The notes beneath the pieces were generated by a model. The model did not search any database. It was not told the DNA's origin and was given only the letters and a program-made list of their open reading frames with translations. From JAIBJN01 sp963847985 (lineage in GTDB: Bacteria > Actinomycetota > Thermoleophilia > Gaiellales > Gaiellaceae), in NCBI GenBank assembly GCA_963847985.1, contig CAWKBS010000009.1, positions 248,001 through 312,000 of the forward strand: 64,000 nucleotides of DNA, given 5' to 3'. The translations under genes and the position numbers were made by a program. Position 1 is the stretch's first letter; every line of letters begins with the position of its first letter. Positions 1 through 6,273 of the stretch are shown here, one piece after another.

Positions 1-471
1 CGCGAAGGAGACCGGGCCCGGGAGCGGCTCGAACGCCTCCCGCTTCGCCGGCTGCCCGGTGACGGCCAAGGCGCCGAGGGTACGCCCGTGGAAAGAGCCC
101 TCGAGCGCGGCCACGGCGTGCCTGCCTGTCGCCTTGCGCGCGTACTTGAGAGCTGCCTCCACCGCCTCGGCGCCCGAATTGCAGAAGAACGCCTGGGCCC
201 CGCCGAACCGCGCGGAGAGCCGGTCCGCCAGCTCCGCCATGGGCTCGGTCCAGTAGAGGTTCGAGACGTGCCAGAGCCGGTCGAGCTGGCGATGGGCCGC
301 CGCCGTGACCTCGGGGTGCCCGTGCCCGAGGCCGACGACCGCGATGCCGGCGGCAAAGTCCAGATACGTCGAGCCGTCGTCCGCCGTGAGCCGCGCGCCG
401 TCGCCCTCGACGAAGGTGACGCCGAAGCGCGCGTAGGTCGGCAGGACCGGTGAGGCGATCACCCGGCTCAT
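1..471 (-). CDS. argD: Acetylornithine aminotransferase ArgD, N-terminal part (cut by window edge)
   Basis: PLP-dependent enzyme making N-acetylornithine in arginine synthesis. Only the first 157 codons are present; the gene runs off the left edge. The reading begins MSRVIASPVLPTYARFGV and continues with GLGHGHPEVT, FFCNSGAEAVEAALKYAR and SFHGRTLGALAVTGQ, all typical of class-III aminotransferases of the ArgD type; the PLP lysine lies beyond the window. It is the last visible gene of argC-argJ-argB-argD. The start at 471 is supported by an AGGAG sequence 7 nt upstream (479-483). Confidence 0.93.
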   Translation of the reverse strand, partial: MSRVIASPVLPTYARFGVTFVEGDGARLTADDGSTYLDFAAGIAVVGLGHGHPEVTAAAHRQLDRLWHVSNLYWTEPMAELADRLSARFGGAQAFFCNSGAEAVEAALKYARKATGRHAVAALEGSFHGRTLGALAVTGQPAKREAFEPLPGPVSFA

Positions 472-493
472 CGGCCAGCTCCTGGCTGATGAG
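467..493 (-). promoter_or_regulatory. Hairpin holding the argD ribosome binding site
   Basis: An inverted repeat (CTCATC and GCCAG pairing with CTGGC and GATGAG) encloses the argD start region. The Shine-Dalgarno AGGAG (479-483) lies at the loop and the ATG is in one arm of the stem, so folding could limit translation of argD. The pairing is seen directly; a regulatory role is inference. Confidence 0.4.
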
Positions 494-512
494 CGTGGGG
501 AAGGTGTGTGAG

Positions 513-528
513 GGAACCGGGAGGTTCC
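513..528. repeat. Small inverted repeat in the argB-argD gap
   Basis: GGAACC and GGTTCC are separated by four bases (ggga). It is one of three hairpins in the 133 bp between argB and argD. No T-run follows on either strand, so it is not a clear terminator. Confidence 0.35.
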
Positions 529-552
529 TTCACTGTCTCAAAGAAGGGGGCT

Positions 553-579
553 CGTGGGGGAAACATGGTTTCCCCCACG
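553..579. repeat. Perfect 12 bp inverted repeat between argB and argD
   Basis: Arms CGTGGGGGAAAC (553-564) and GTTTCCCCCACG (568-579) are exact reverse complements around a 3 bp centre. The palindrome starts 25 bp beyond the argB stop. It could be an mRNA-stabilising or attenuating hairpin inside the arg operon, a dispersed palindrome of this genome, or a protein-binding site. Without a T-run it is not a standard intrinsic terminator. Confidence 0.5.
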
Positions 580-604
580 GGAGCAGGCCGGAGGCATGCG
601 ACAT

Positions 605-1273
605 TCACGGCCGCACCACGGTCTCGCCGATCTCGGCGTGCACGCCCGACCGCGCGGCCCGGACAGCCGCGCGGAGCTTGGGGACGATGCCGCCCTGAAA
701 CGAGCCGTCGTCGAGCATTCGGTCGGCCTCGTCGGCCTCGATCGAGGGGAGGAGGGCTCCCTCGACGAGAACGCCGGGTACGTCGGTGAGAAACAGGAGC
801 CGCTCGGCGCCGAGGCCGACGGCCAGCGCCCAGGCCGCCTCATCGGCGTTGACGTTCAGCGGCCCCCGCGCCAGGGGCGCTACCACCGGGATCCGTCCCG
901 AAGCGAGCGCTAGAGCCACAGCTGGGGGGCTGCTCGGTAGCGGCTCGCCGACGAGGCCGAGCTTGGAGATCCTGTGCGCTTCGATGCCGATCTCGTCACC
1001 CATGAAGCCGACGGCGTCGGGCCCGAGCGCCTCGCAGAGGCGGGCGTTGACCCCGGCGAGCGACACGCGCACGATCGCCAGCGCCGCCTCCTCCGTGACG
1101 CGCCGGCCGTGGATGAAGCGGACGGCCAGGCCGAGCCGCTCCATCTCCGCCGAGATCTGCGGGCCGGCGCCGTGGACGACGCAGACCTGGTTGCCGTCGT
1201 CCACGAGCCCGCGCACGCCCTCCGCGGCCACGGTTGCGACGGCGCCGCCGCACTTCACGACCACGAGGCTCAT
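605..1273 (-). CDS. argB: Acetylglutamate kinase ArgB
   Basis: Phosphorylates N-acetylglutamate, the second step of arginine synthesis. The 222-residue product begins MSLVVVKCGGAVA (the Lys-Gly-Gly phosphate loop of amino-acid kinases), then shows VVHGAGPQI, LVGEPLPS, NVNADEAAWALA, LLFLTDVPGV and GGIVPKLRAAVRA. It is shorter than the usual 250-300 residues of ArgB, closer to compact ArgB/LysZ forms. No lysine (AAA-pathway) genes lie nearby and the arginine context decides the name. Its ATG overlaps the argJ stop by 4 bp (ATGA), so translation is coupled. Confidence 0.93.
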   Translation of the reverse strand: MSLVVVKCGGAVATVAAEGVRGLVDDGNQVCVVHGAGPQISAEMERLGLAVRFIHGRRVTEEAALAIVRVSLAGVNARLCEALGPDAVGFMGDEIGIEAHRISKLGLVGEPLPSSPPAVALALASGRIPVVAPLARGPLNVNADEAAWALAVGLGAERLLFLTDVPGVLVEGALLPSIEADEADRMLDDGSFQGGIVPKLRAAVRAARSGVHAEIGETVVRP

Positions 1274-2424
1274 GACGTGTACTCCGCGTTGATGCGGACG
1301 TAGTCGTAGGTGAGGTCGGACGCGAGGTAGGAGGCCGCTCCGCCGCCGAGCCCGAGGTCGAGGTCGAGGGAGAGCAGCGGCCCGTCGAGATCCGGCTCGT
1401 CGCCGACCGGGGCGCCGCCCGCGAAGACCGTCGTGCCGTTGAAGGCGAGCGTGACCCGGTCGGCCTCGAGCTGGGCGAAGCCCCCGTTCGACGGCGCCGA
1501 GCCGGCGGCCGCGAGCACGCGTCCCCAGTTGGGGTCGCGCCCGAAGGCGGCGGTCTTGACGAGCGGCGAGGTGGCGACGCGCCTGGCGATGGCGGCGGCC
1601 TCGCCGTCGTCGACTGCACCGGCGACCCGCACCTCGATCAGCACGGTCTTCCCCTCGCCGTCGTCGACGATCTGCCGGGCGAGGCCGGCGCAGACCTCGT
1701 GGAGCGCGCCCGCGAAGGCCTCGTCGTCGCGCGGCGCGCGGGAAGCGCCGTTGGCGAGCAGCACGACCGCGTCGTTCGTGGAGCACTCCCCGTCCACGGA
1801 GATGCGGTTGAAGGTTGCCTCGACGGCGGGCCGCAGAAACGCGTCGGCCTCGCCCGGGGCGAGCGGGTAGTCGGTCGTGACGACGGCGAGCATGGTCGCC
1901 AGCGCCGGATGGATCATCCCGGAGCCCTTCGCCATGCCGCCGACGACGAAGCCGCCGGCCTCGGTCACTGCCTGCTTCGGCCGCGTGTCGGTGGTGAGGA
2001 TGGCGTCGGCCGCGTCCGCTCCGCCGTCGGCGGAGAGCGCGCCGACGGCGTCCTCCAGCCCTGCGCGCACGCGCTCGAGCGGGAGATGGACGCCGATGAC
2101 GCCGGTGGAGAGGACGACGACCTCCTCGACGCGCACGTCGAGCAGGAGCGCCGCGTCGGCCGCCGTCGCCAGGGCGTCGAGCTCCCCGCGCTCCCCCGTC
2201 GCTGCGTTGGCGACGCCGGCGTTGACCACGACGGCCTGCGGCTGCGCGACGGCGAGGTGCGCCCTGGAGACGCGCACCGGCGCCGCCTGCACGCGGTTCG
2301 TCGTGAACATCCCGGCGCCGACAGCCGGGCCGACCGACCGGACTACCGCGAGGTCGCGCCCCGCCTTGCGGATGCCGCACTCGACGCCGCTCGCGACGAA
2401 CCCGCTGGCCGCGGTGACGCTCAC
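1270..2424 (-). CDS. argJ: Bifunctional ornithine acetyltransferase / N-acetylglutamate synthase ArgJ
   Basis: Recycles the acetyl group from N-acetylornithine to glutamate and may also acetylate glutamate from acetyl-CoA. The 384-residue protein has the family self-cleavage motif, KGSGMIHPALATMLA, in which Thr177 of ATML becomes the N-terminal nucleophile of the beta chain. NWGRVLAAAGSA and the C-terminal DYVRINAEYTS are also typical. The start overlaps the end of argC by 4 bp and its end overlaps the argB start, as in one operon. Confidence 0.96.
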   Translation of the reverse strand: MSVTAASGFVASGVECGIRKAGRDLAVVRSVGPAVGAGMFTTNRVQAAPVRVSRAHLAVAQPQAVVVNAGVANAATGERGELDALATAADAALLLDVRVEEVVVLSTGVIGVHLPLERVRAGLEDAVGALSADGGADAADAILTTDTRPKQAVTEAGGFVVGGMAKGSGMIHPALATMLAVVTTDYPLAPGEADAFLRPAVEATFNRISVDGECSTNDAVVLLANGASRAPRDDEAFAGALHEVCAGLARQIVDDGEGKTVLIEVRVAGAVDDGEAAAIARRVATSPLVKTAAFGRDPNWGRVLAAAGSAPSNGGFAQLEADRVTLAFNGTTVFAGGAPVGDEPDLDGPLLSLDLDLGLGGGAASYLASDLTYDYVRINAEYTS

Positions 2425-3410
2425 ACGAGCACCCCCGGCAGCCGCAGGCCCTCGTCGACGGGCAGGCCGAGCGCGAGGTTCGCGTTCTGGACCGCCTGGC
2501 CGGCGGCGCCCTTGCCCAGGTTGTCGAGCGCGCAGATGACGATCGCGCGGCCGGTGGCGCGGTCCTCGAAGAGCGCGATCTCGGCCGCGTCGGTCCCCTG
2601 CACGCGCGCAAGCTCAGGGGCGATGCCTTCGGGGAGCACGACGACGGCGTGGCTGCCTGCGTAGGCCTCCTCGAGCCGCTCGCGCAGCTCGCCGGCCACG
2701 GGCCGCGCGTAGCAGGTGGCGACGAGGCCGCGCTTGATCGGCAGGAGGTGCGGGACGAAGCACACCGGGAAGCCGAGGGCCTGCTCGATCTCGGCCGCGT
2801 GCTGGTGGCGGCCGACCTTGTACGGCGTCAGGTTCTCGAGGACTTGGCCCGCGTGCGACTCGGGCTTGAGCCCGCGGCCGGCGCCGGAGACGCCGGACTT
2901 GGCGTCGACGACGACGCTTTCCGGGTCGATCGCCTCGACCAGCGGCAGCAGCGCGAGCAGCACCGCGGTCGCGTAGCAGCCGGGGCTCGCCACGAGCCGG
3001 CCGCCGGGCGGCAGCAGCTCCGGGAGCGCGTAGCACCAGTCGGCGAGCCCGTCGGGATCGGGGTGCGCGAAGCCGTACCACTCCTCGTACGCGGCCGCGC
3101 TCGCCAGCCGGTGGCCGCCCGAGAGGTCGACGACCACGCCCTCCGCGGGTGGCTCGACCCGCGCGGCCTCCTCGTGGCCCAGGCAGAGGAAGAGGACGTC
3201 CGCGCCGCTGGCGAGCGCCTCCTCGTTGGGAACGAACGCGGGCGCAGCCGAGGCGCCGTTGCGGGCGAGACGCGGATCGAGCGCGGCCGCCGGCCTGCCC
3301 GCGAGCGAGTCGGAGCCGAGCGCGGCCAGCTCCAGCCCTGGATGGGCGAGAACGCGGTCGAGCGTCTCCTGGCCCGAGTAGCCGGCCGTCCCGAGGATCG
3401 CAGCACGCAT
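2421..3410 (-). CDS. argC: N-acetyl-gamma-glutamyl-phosphate reductase ArgC
   Basis: NADPH-dependent reduction of acetylglutamyl phosphate, third step of arginine synthesis. The 329 residues open with a nucleotide-binding fold (MRAAILGTAGYSGQE) and contain the catalytic cysteine in SPGCYATAVLLALLP, followed by DAKSGVSGAGRG and the conserved His region VGRHQHAAEIEQALG. It is the first gene of the arg operon. No Shine-Dalgarno precedes the ATG; a -10 hexamer lies 11 nt upstream, so the mRNA has almost no leader. Confidence 0.96.
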   Translation of the reverse strand: MRAAILGTAGYSGQETLDRVLAHPGLELAALGSDSLAGRPAAALDPRLARNGASAAPAFVPNEEALASGADVLFLCLGHEEAARVEPPAEGVVVDLSGGHRLASAAAYEEWYGFAHPDPDGLADWCYALPELLPPGGRLVASPGCYATAVLLALLPLVEAIDPESVVVDAKSGVSGAGRGLKPESHAGQVLENLTPYKVGRHQHAAEIEQALGFPVCFVPHLLPIKRGLVATCYARPVAGELRERLEEAYAGSHAVVVLPEGIAPELARVQGTDAAEIALFEDRATGRAIVICALDNLGKGAAGQAVQNANLALGLPVDEGLRLPGVLV

Positions 3411-3416
3411 GGGGTC

Positions 3417-3450
3417 TGCGTATTATGCAGATTGACGCGTAAGATGCAAA
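3417..3450 (-). promoter_or_regulatory. argC promoter overlapped by two ARG-box-like sites
   Basis: Read on the minus strand, TTTGCA (3450-3445) and CATAAT (3427-3422) are separated by 17 bp, a good -35/-10 pair. The same bases form two related near-palindromes, TGCGTATTATGCA (3417-3429) and CGCGTAAGATGCA (3436-3448), matching at 10 of 13 positions and 19 bp apart. Paired AT-rich palindromes over the promoter are how ArgR/AhrC repressors control arg operons. ArgR binding is inference; no argR is in the window. Confidence 0.6.
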
Positions 3451-3479
3451 ACAGAACGGCGGGCCGGCGCGACGCCGGG

Positions 3480-3485
3480 CACAAT
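3480..3485 (+). promoter_or_regulatory. -10 element of a leaderless clpS transcript
   Basis: CACAAT ends exactly 6 nt before the clpS ATG, and no Shine-Dalgarno sequence is present. The geometry places the transcription start at or next to the start codon. Confidence 0.4.
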
Positions 3486-3491
3486 CAGGCC

Positions 3492-3794
3492 ATGGCGCCC
3501 GCCACCCTTGCCCCAGCCGAGGTCGAGCTCGAGCAACCCGCGGAAGCGGAGGTACCGGAGCACGACCGCCCCTGGATCGTGATCGTCTGGAACGACCCGA
3601 TCAACCTCATGTCCTACGTGACCTTCGTGCTCCAGAAGCTGTTCGGCTACAGCCGCGCGAAGGCGACGACGCTCATGCTCCAGGTCCACAACGAGGGCAA
3701 GGCGGTCGTCTCGGGCGGTCCGCGCGAGCGGGCCGAGCACGACGTCGCGCGCCTGCACGCGCACGGCCTGTGGGCGACGATGCGCCAGGACTGA
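3492..3794 (+). CDS. clpS: ATP-dependent Clp protease adaptor ClpS
   Basis: Delivers N-degron substrates to ClpAP/ClpCP. The 100-residue product has a disordered acidic N-terminus, then the ClpS core: WNDPINLMSYVTFVLQKLFGY (Asn-Asp in the N-degron pocket region), MLQVHNEGKAVVSGG and RLHAHGLWATM. The ATG at 3492 was chosen because the upstream frame is an accidental extension through argC antisense, and because a -10 hexamer sits 6 nt before this ATG. A DUF2017 gene follows after 4 bp, a pairing common in actinobacteria. Confidence 0.95.
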   Translation: MAPATLAPAEVELEQPAEAEVPEHDRPWIVIVWNDPINLMSYVTFVLQKLFGYSRAKATTLMLQVHNEGKAVVSGGPRERAEHDVARLHAHGLWATMRQD

Positions 3795-3798
3795 GCCG

Positions 3799-4272
3799 AT
3801 GCTCGTTCACAGGCCCATCGAGCGCACCCGCGGCGGCGACTACCGCCTCCGGCTGTCGGACGCCGAGCGCGAGCTCCTGCGGGAGCTGCCGGCTCAGCTC
3901 CTCGCGCTGCTCGCCGCCGATCCCTCCGACCCCTCGCTCCGGCGGCTCCGCCCGGTCGCCTACGAGGACGACCCTGAGGCCGAGGACGAGTTCCGGCGCC
4001 TCCAGGACGGCGAGCTCGCCGAGGAACGGCGGGAAGCGCTGCAGCTCGTTGCCGAGACCGCGGCGCGCGACCGGCTGACCGCCGAGGAGCTGGACGCCTG
4101 GCTCCGCGCGCTCACCGACCTGCGCCTGGCGGTCGGCACCCGCCTCGACGTCACGGAGGACACGTACGCCCAGGCGATCGACCCGCGCGACCCGCAGGCC
4201 TACGAGCTCTCGGTCTTCGCATATCTGAGCTGGCTCCAGGAAGCCGCCGTCGAGGCGGCCATGGAGCACTAG
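3799..4272 (+). CDS. DUF2017 family protein
   Basis: The 157-residue, mostly helical, acidic product (MLVHRPIERTRGGDYRLRLS; FAYLSWLQEAAVEAAMEH at the C-terminus) matches the DUF2017 family that accompanies clpS in actinobacteria. The mycobacterial member AosR has been described as an oxidative-stress regulator; whether this one acts likewise is unknown. It starts 4 bp after clpS and is probably cotranscribed. Its last 4 bp overlap the convergent copZ end. Confidence 0.85.
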   Translation: MLVHRPIERTRGGDYRLRLSDAERELLRELPAQLLALLAADPSDPSLRRLRPVAYEDDPEAEDEFRRLQDGELAEERREALQLVAETAARDRLTAEELDAWLRALTDLRLAVGTRLDVTEDTYAQAIDPRDPQAYELSVFAYLSWLQEAAVEAAMEH

Positions 4273-4469
4273 GCAGCCGCGTACCCGGCCTCGGCGATCG
4301 CAGCCCGCACTGCGGCGTCGTCGATCGGCTCGCCGCTGACCTCCACGGTCTTCCGCTCGAGATCGACGACCACGCCGGCCACCCCGGGAAGCTTTGCGAG
4401 CTCGGCCGAAACGGCGTCCTCGCAGTGCGAGCAAGTCATCCCCGGGACGCTGTACCTGATCTGCTGCAT
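4269..4469 (-). CDS. copZ: Copper chaperone / heavy-metal-associated domain protein (CopZ-like)
   Basis: A 66-residue HMA domain with metal-binding motif GMTCSHCEDAV (MxCxxC) and the ferredoxin-like pattern VDLERKTVEVSG...AIAEAGYAAA. It binds Cu(I) and hands it to partners in the cytosol. It diverges from csoR across a CsoR operator, which supports copper rather than mercury or zinc. No copper ATPase lies beside it. Confidence 0.92.
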   Translation of the reverse strand: MQQIRYSVPGMTCSHCEDAVSAELAKLPGVAGVVVDLERKTVEVSGEPIDDAAVRAAIAEAGYAAA

Positions 4470-4470
4470 C

Positions 4471-4491
4471 TACCCGGTGGGGGTATACCAT
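4471..4491. promoter_or_regulatory. CsoR operator and divergent copZ/csoR promoters
   Basis: TACCCGGTGGGGGTA (4471-4485) is a G-tract pseudo-palindrome of the CsoR type, with half-sites TACCC and GGGTA. On the plus strand the -10 TACCAT (4486-4491) ends 6 nt before the csoR ATG. On the minus strand TATACC (4487-4482) ends 12 nt before the copZ ATG. One bound repressor would therefore cover both promoters, giving autoregulation and copper-induced release. Confidence 0.8.
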
Positions 4492-4497
4492 GACGGC

Positions 4498-4794
4498 ATG
4501 GCCGATACCACTCCGACGCGCGGGTACAGCGCCTCCAAGGAACAGCTCGTCGCCAGGCTGCGGCGGATCGAGGGCCAGGTCCGCGGCGTCCAGAAGATGG
4601 TCGAGGACGACCGCTACTGCATCGACGTGATCACCCAGATCAGCGCGATCGAGGCGGCGCTGGAGAAGGTCGCCCTCGGCCTGCTCGACGACCACACGCG
4701 CCACTGCGTCCTCGGGCCGGGCTCGGAGGAGCTGCGCGAGGAGCGCACCGAGGAGCTCGTCGCCGCCTTCGGGCGCCTGCTGGGCCGCAGCTAG
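4498..4794 (+). CDS. csoR: Copper-sensing transcriptional repressor CsoR
   Basis: All-helical DUF156 repressor of 98 residues that leaves DNA when it binds Cu(I). The three copper ligands are visible: Cys in DDRYCIDVITQ, and the His-x3-Cys pair of DDHTRHC. RLRRIEGQVRGVQKMVEDD is the family signature. I chose the ATG at 4498 (MADTTPTRGYS) over the upstream GTG because a -10 hexamer lies 6 nt before it and the upstream codons overlap the operator. Confidence 0.94.
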   Translation: MADTTPTRGYSASKEQLVARLRRIEGQVRGVQKMVEDDRYCIDVITQISAIEAALEKVALGLLDDHTRHCVLGPGSEELREERTEELVAAFGRLLGRS

Positions 4795-4857
4795 CCGTCC
4801 TGGGGGTTGACCGCGCGGCGGTCCCGTTCCACGCTGCGACCATAGATCTGCGGCCCC

Positions 4858-4873
4858 GACCGCGCTTGCGGTC
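4858..4873 (+). terminator. Possible csoR terminator hairpin
   Basis: GACCGC and GCGGTC pair around a GCTT loop and are followed by a weak pyrimidine tail (TTCGT), 63 bp after the csoR stop. The tail is poor, so the call is tentative. Confidence 0.3.
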
Positions 4874-4919
4874 TTCGTACCCGGGGAACGGGTGCGAGCA
4901 CAACCGAGGAAGGAACGGC

Positions 4920-5057
4920 GTGACGGACATCGGCGTACCCGATCCGCTCGAGCCCGAGATCGACGTGATCCCGGTGATCGAGCCCGTGCCCGGCCCCGTC
5001 GAGCTGCCGGAGCCGGCCGAGGTGCCAGAGCGGCAGCCCGAGCGCGCTCCGGCATGA
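4920..5057 (+). CDS. Small Pro/Glu-rich protein of unknown function
   Basis: A 45-residue product made almost only of Pro, Glu, Val, Ile and Asp (for example PVPGPVELPEPAEVPERQPE). No signal peptide, membrane segment or known domain is visible. The GTG at 4920 has GAGGAAGG just upstream, and the stop overlaps the ATG of the next gene (ATGA), which argues that it is really translated. It may be a leader or partner of the following protein, but nothing shows a function. Confidence 0.55.
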   Translation: MTDIGVPDPLEPEIDVIPVIEPVPGPVELPEPAEVPERQPERAPA

Positions 5058-5494
5058 CCCGCGACGAGCCGATCCTGGCCTGGCGGAGCTGGCGCCTGCG
5101 CATCGACCCGGAGACCGAGGCCGTCGTGCCCGTGCTCGAGTCGTGCGTCTACGGCGACCCCTGGCCCGAGCGAGAAGCGTTCACCGCCTACTGCCCGGAC
5201 CATGCCCGGCCCGAGCCCGAGTGCGGCTGCGGGATCTACGCCGTGACGACGCACGTCGCCGCGCTCGAGTGGGCGGGATGGGCCCAGTCGGCGCTCCCCC
5301 ATCCGATCGTGCTCGGCCGCGTGCAGCTCTGGGGTCGGGTCCTCCCCCACTCGAACGGTTACCGCGCGGAGATCGGCTACCCGTACGAGCTCGGCGTGCT
5401 CGTCAGCGAGAACCTCGACGTCGCCGACGCGCGGCGCCTCGAGCGGCTGCTCCAGGCCGCGTATCTCGTGGATATCGCCGAGCGCGCGGCGTAG
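5054..5494 (+). CDS. Conserved-looking hypothetical protein
   Basis: The 146-residue product (MTRDEPILAWRSWRL...) has a cysteine/histidine-rich stretch (TAYCPDHARPEPECGCGIYAV) that could bind metal, followed by a region of alternating hydrophobic residues. Similar small actinobacterial proteins with a W-R-W start and a CxCG motif exist as hypothetical genes; I do not recognise a named family. It is translationally coupled to the Pro/Glu-rich peptide gene. Confidence 0.6.
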   Translation: MTRDEPILAWRSWRLRIDPETEAVVPVLESCVYGDPWPEREAFTAYCPDHARPEPECGCGIYAVTTHVAALEWAGWAQSALPHPIVLGRVQLWGRVLPHSNGYRAEIGYPYELGVLVSENLDVADARRLERLLQAAYLVDIAERAA

Positions 5495-5526
5495 ACCACC
5501 GCCGCGCGCTCGGCCTCCTCCCCTCG

Positions 5527-6265
5527 CTACCTGAACGCCTTCCTGACCTGGTCGGCGACCGGCTTCGGCAGCTTGTCGGGCCTGATGCCCTTGAGCCGGG
5601 CAACCGGGCGCAGCTCCCGCTGGTACTCGTCGGCGAGCCGGGCCTCCGCCGCGATCGCGTTCGCCTCCGGCGGCAGGTCCTCCTTGATCCGGTAGAGCGC
5701 CAGCTCGAGCTTGGGGAGCTCGGCGGGCTTCACCGCGTCCTTGCGCACCCGAACCGTCACCTCGTAGCTCGGGAGCTCGGTGACGTGGTGGCCCTCCATC
5801 TCGGGCACCTTCGCCTTCGGATCCGGGAACGAACGCTGCTCGCCCGCGTCGGCGATGCCGCCCGCGGCGACGCGCAGGCCGCCGACGGTGGCCTCGTAGG
5901 CCATCGCTCCCTGGAGCTTCGGCTCCACGAGCTCGCCCTCGACCGCCTTGGCGCCGACCACCTTGAGCCGGCCGCCTTCGGTCACCCGCACGCGGAGGCG
6001 GACGTAGCCGTCCTTCCTCCTGGCGGGCGCGCGGGTCTTCGGGGCGATCATGTCCGGCCTGGTCTTCGTCTGGCGCACCGCCCCCTTCTTCACGGGCGGC
6101 ATGCGCTTGGCCTTGCCCGTGTCGGCCTTGGGCTTCGCCGCCATCACGAGCTTCTTCGCCGCCGACCACGGTCGCCTTCGGCGGCTTGTCGGGCATCCGG
6201 GGAAGCCGGGGGCTCCCGATGACCGGCTTGATGCCGCGGCCGGTCTGCATTCTCTCTTCAGCCAT
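5527..6265 (-). CDS. Hypothetical lysine-rich protein, frameshifted as sequenced
   Basis: No known family recognised. Translation probably starts at ATG 6265 (MAEERMQTGRGIKPVIGS), 8 nt after the M64 peptidase stop and preceded by GAGGTG. After about 35 codons the frame must change near 6150-6170 to continue as AAKKLVMAAKPKADTGKAKR and on to the stop at 5527. The total length fits a 245-residue protein if one base is removed. The N-terminal third is basic and low-complexity; the rest (YVRLRVRVTEGGRLKVVGAK; LPSYEVTVRVRKDAV) looks like a beta-rich domain. It is likely in an operon with the peptidase. Confidence 0.6.
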
Positions 6266-6273
6266 GGTTCACC

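Noticed and set aside
556..579. Intrinsic terminator after argB
   Set aside because: Strong stem but no T-run on either strand, and argD follows with a good ribosome binding site.
605..2611. 668-codon minus frame spanning argJ and argB
   Set aside because: Its first two thirds are an Arg-rich shadow of argJ; only the last 222 codons (argB) are a protein.
4640..6265. Long open minus-strand frame of 541 codons
   Set aside because: Only its first ~35 codons look real; the rest is low-complexity Gly/Arg antisense to csoR and the small genes, a usual effect of very high GC.
5527..6265. True pseudogene
   Set aside because: Coding character continues across the single break and the length fits one inserted base, so an assembly indel is more likely.
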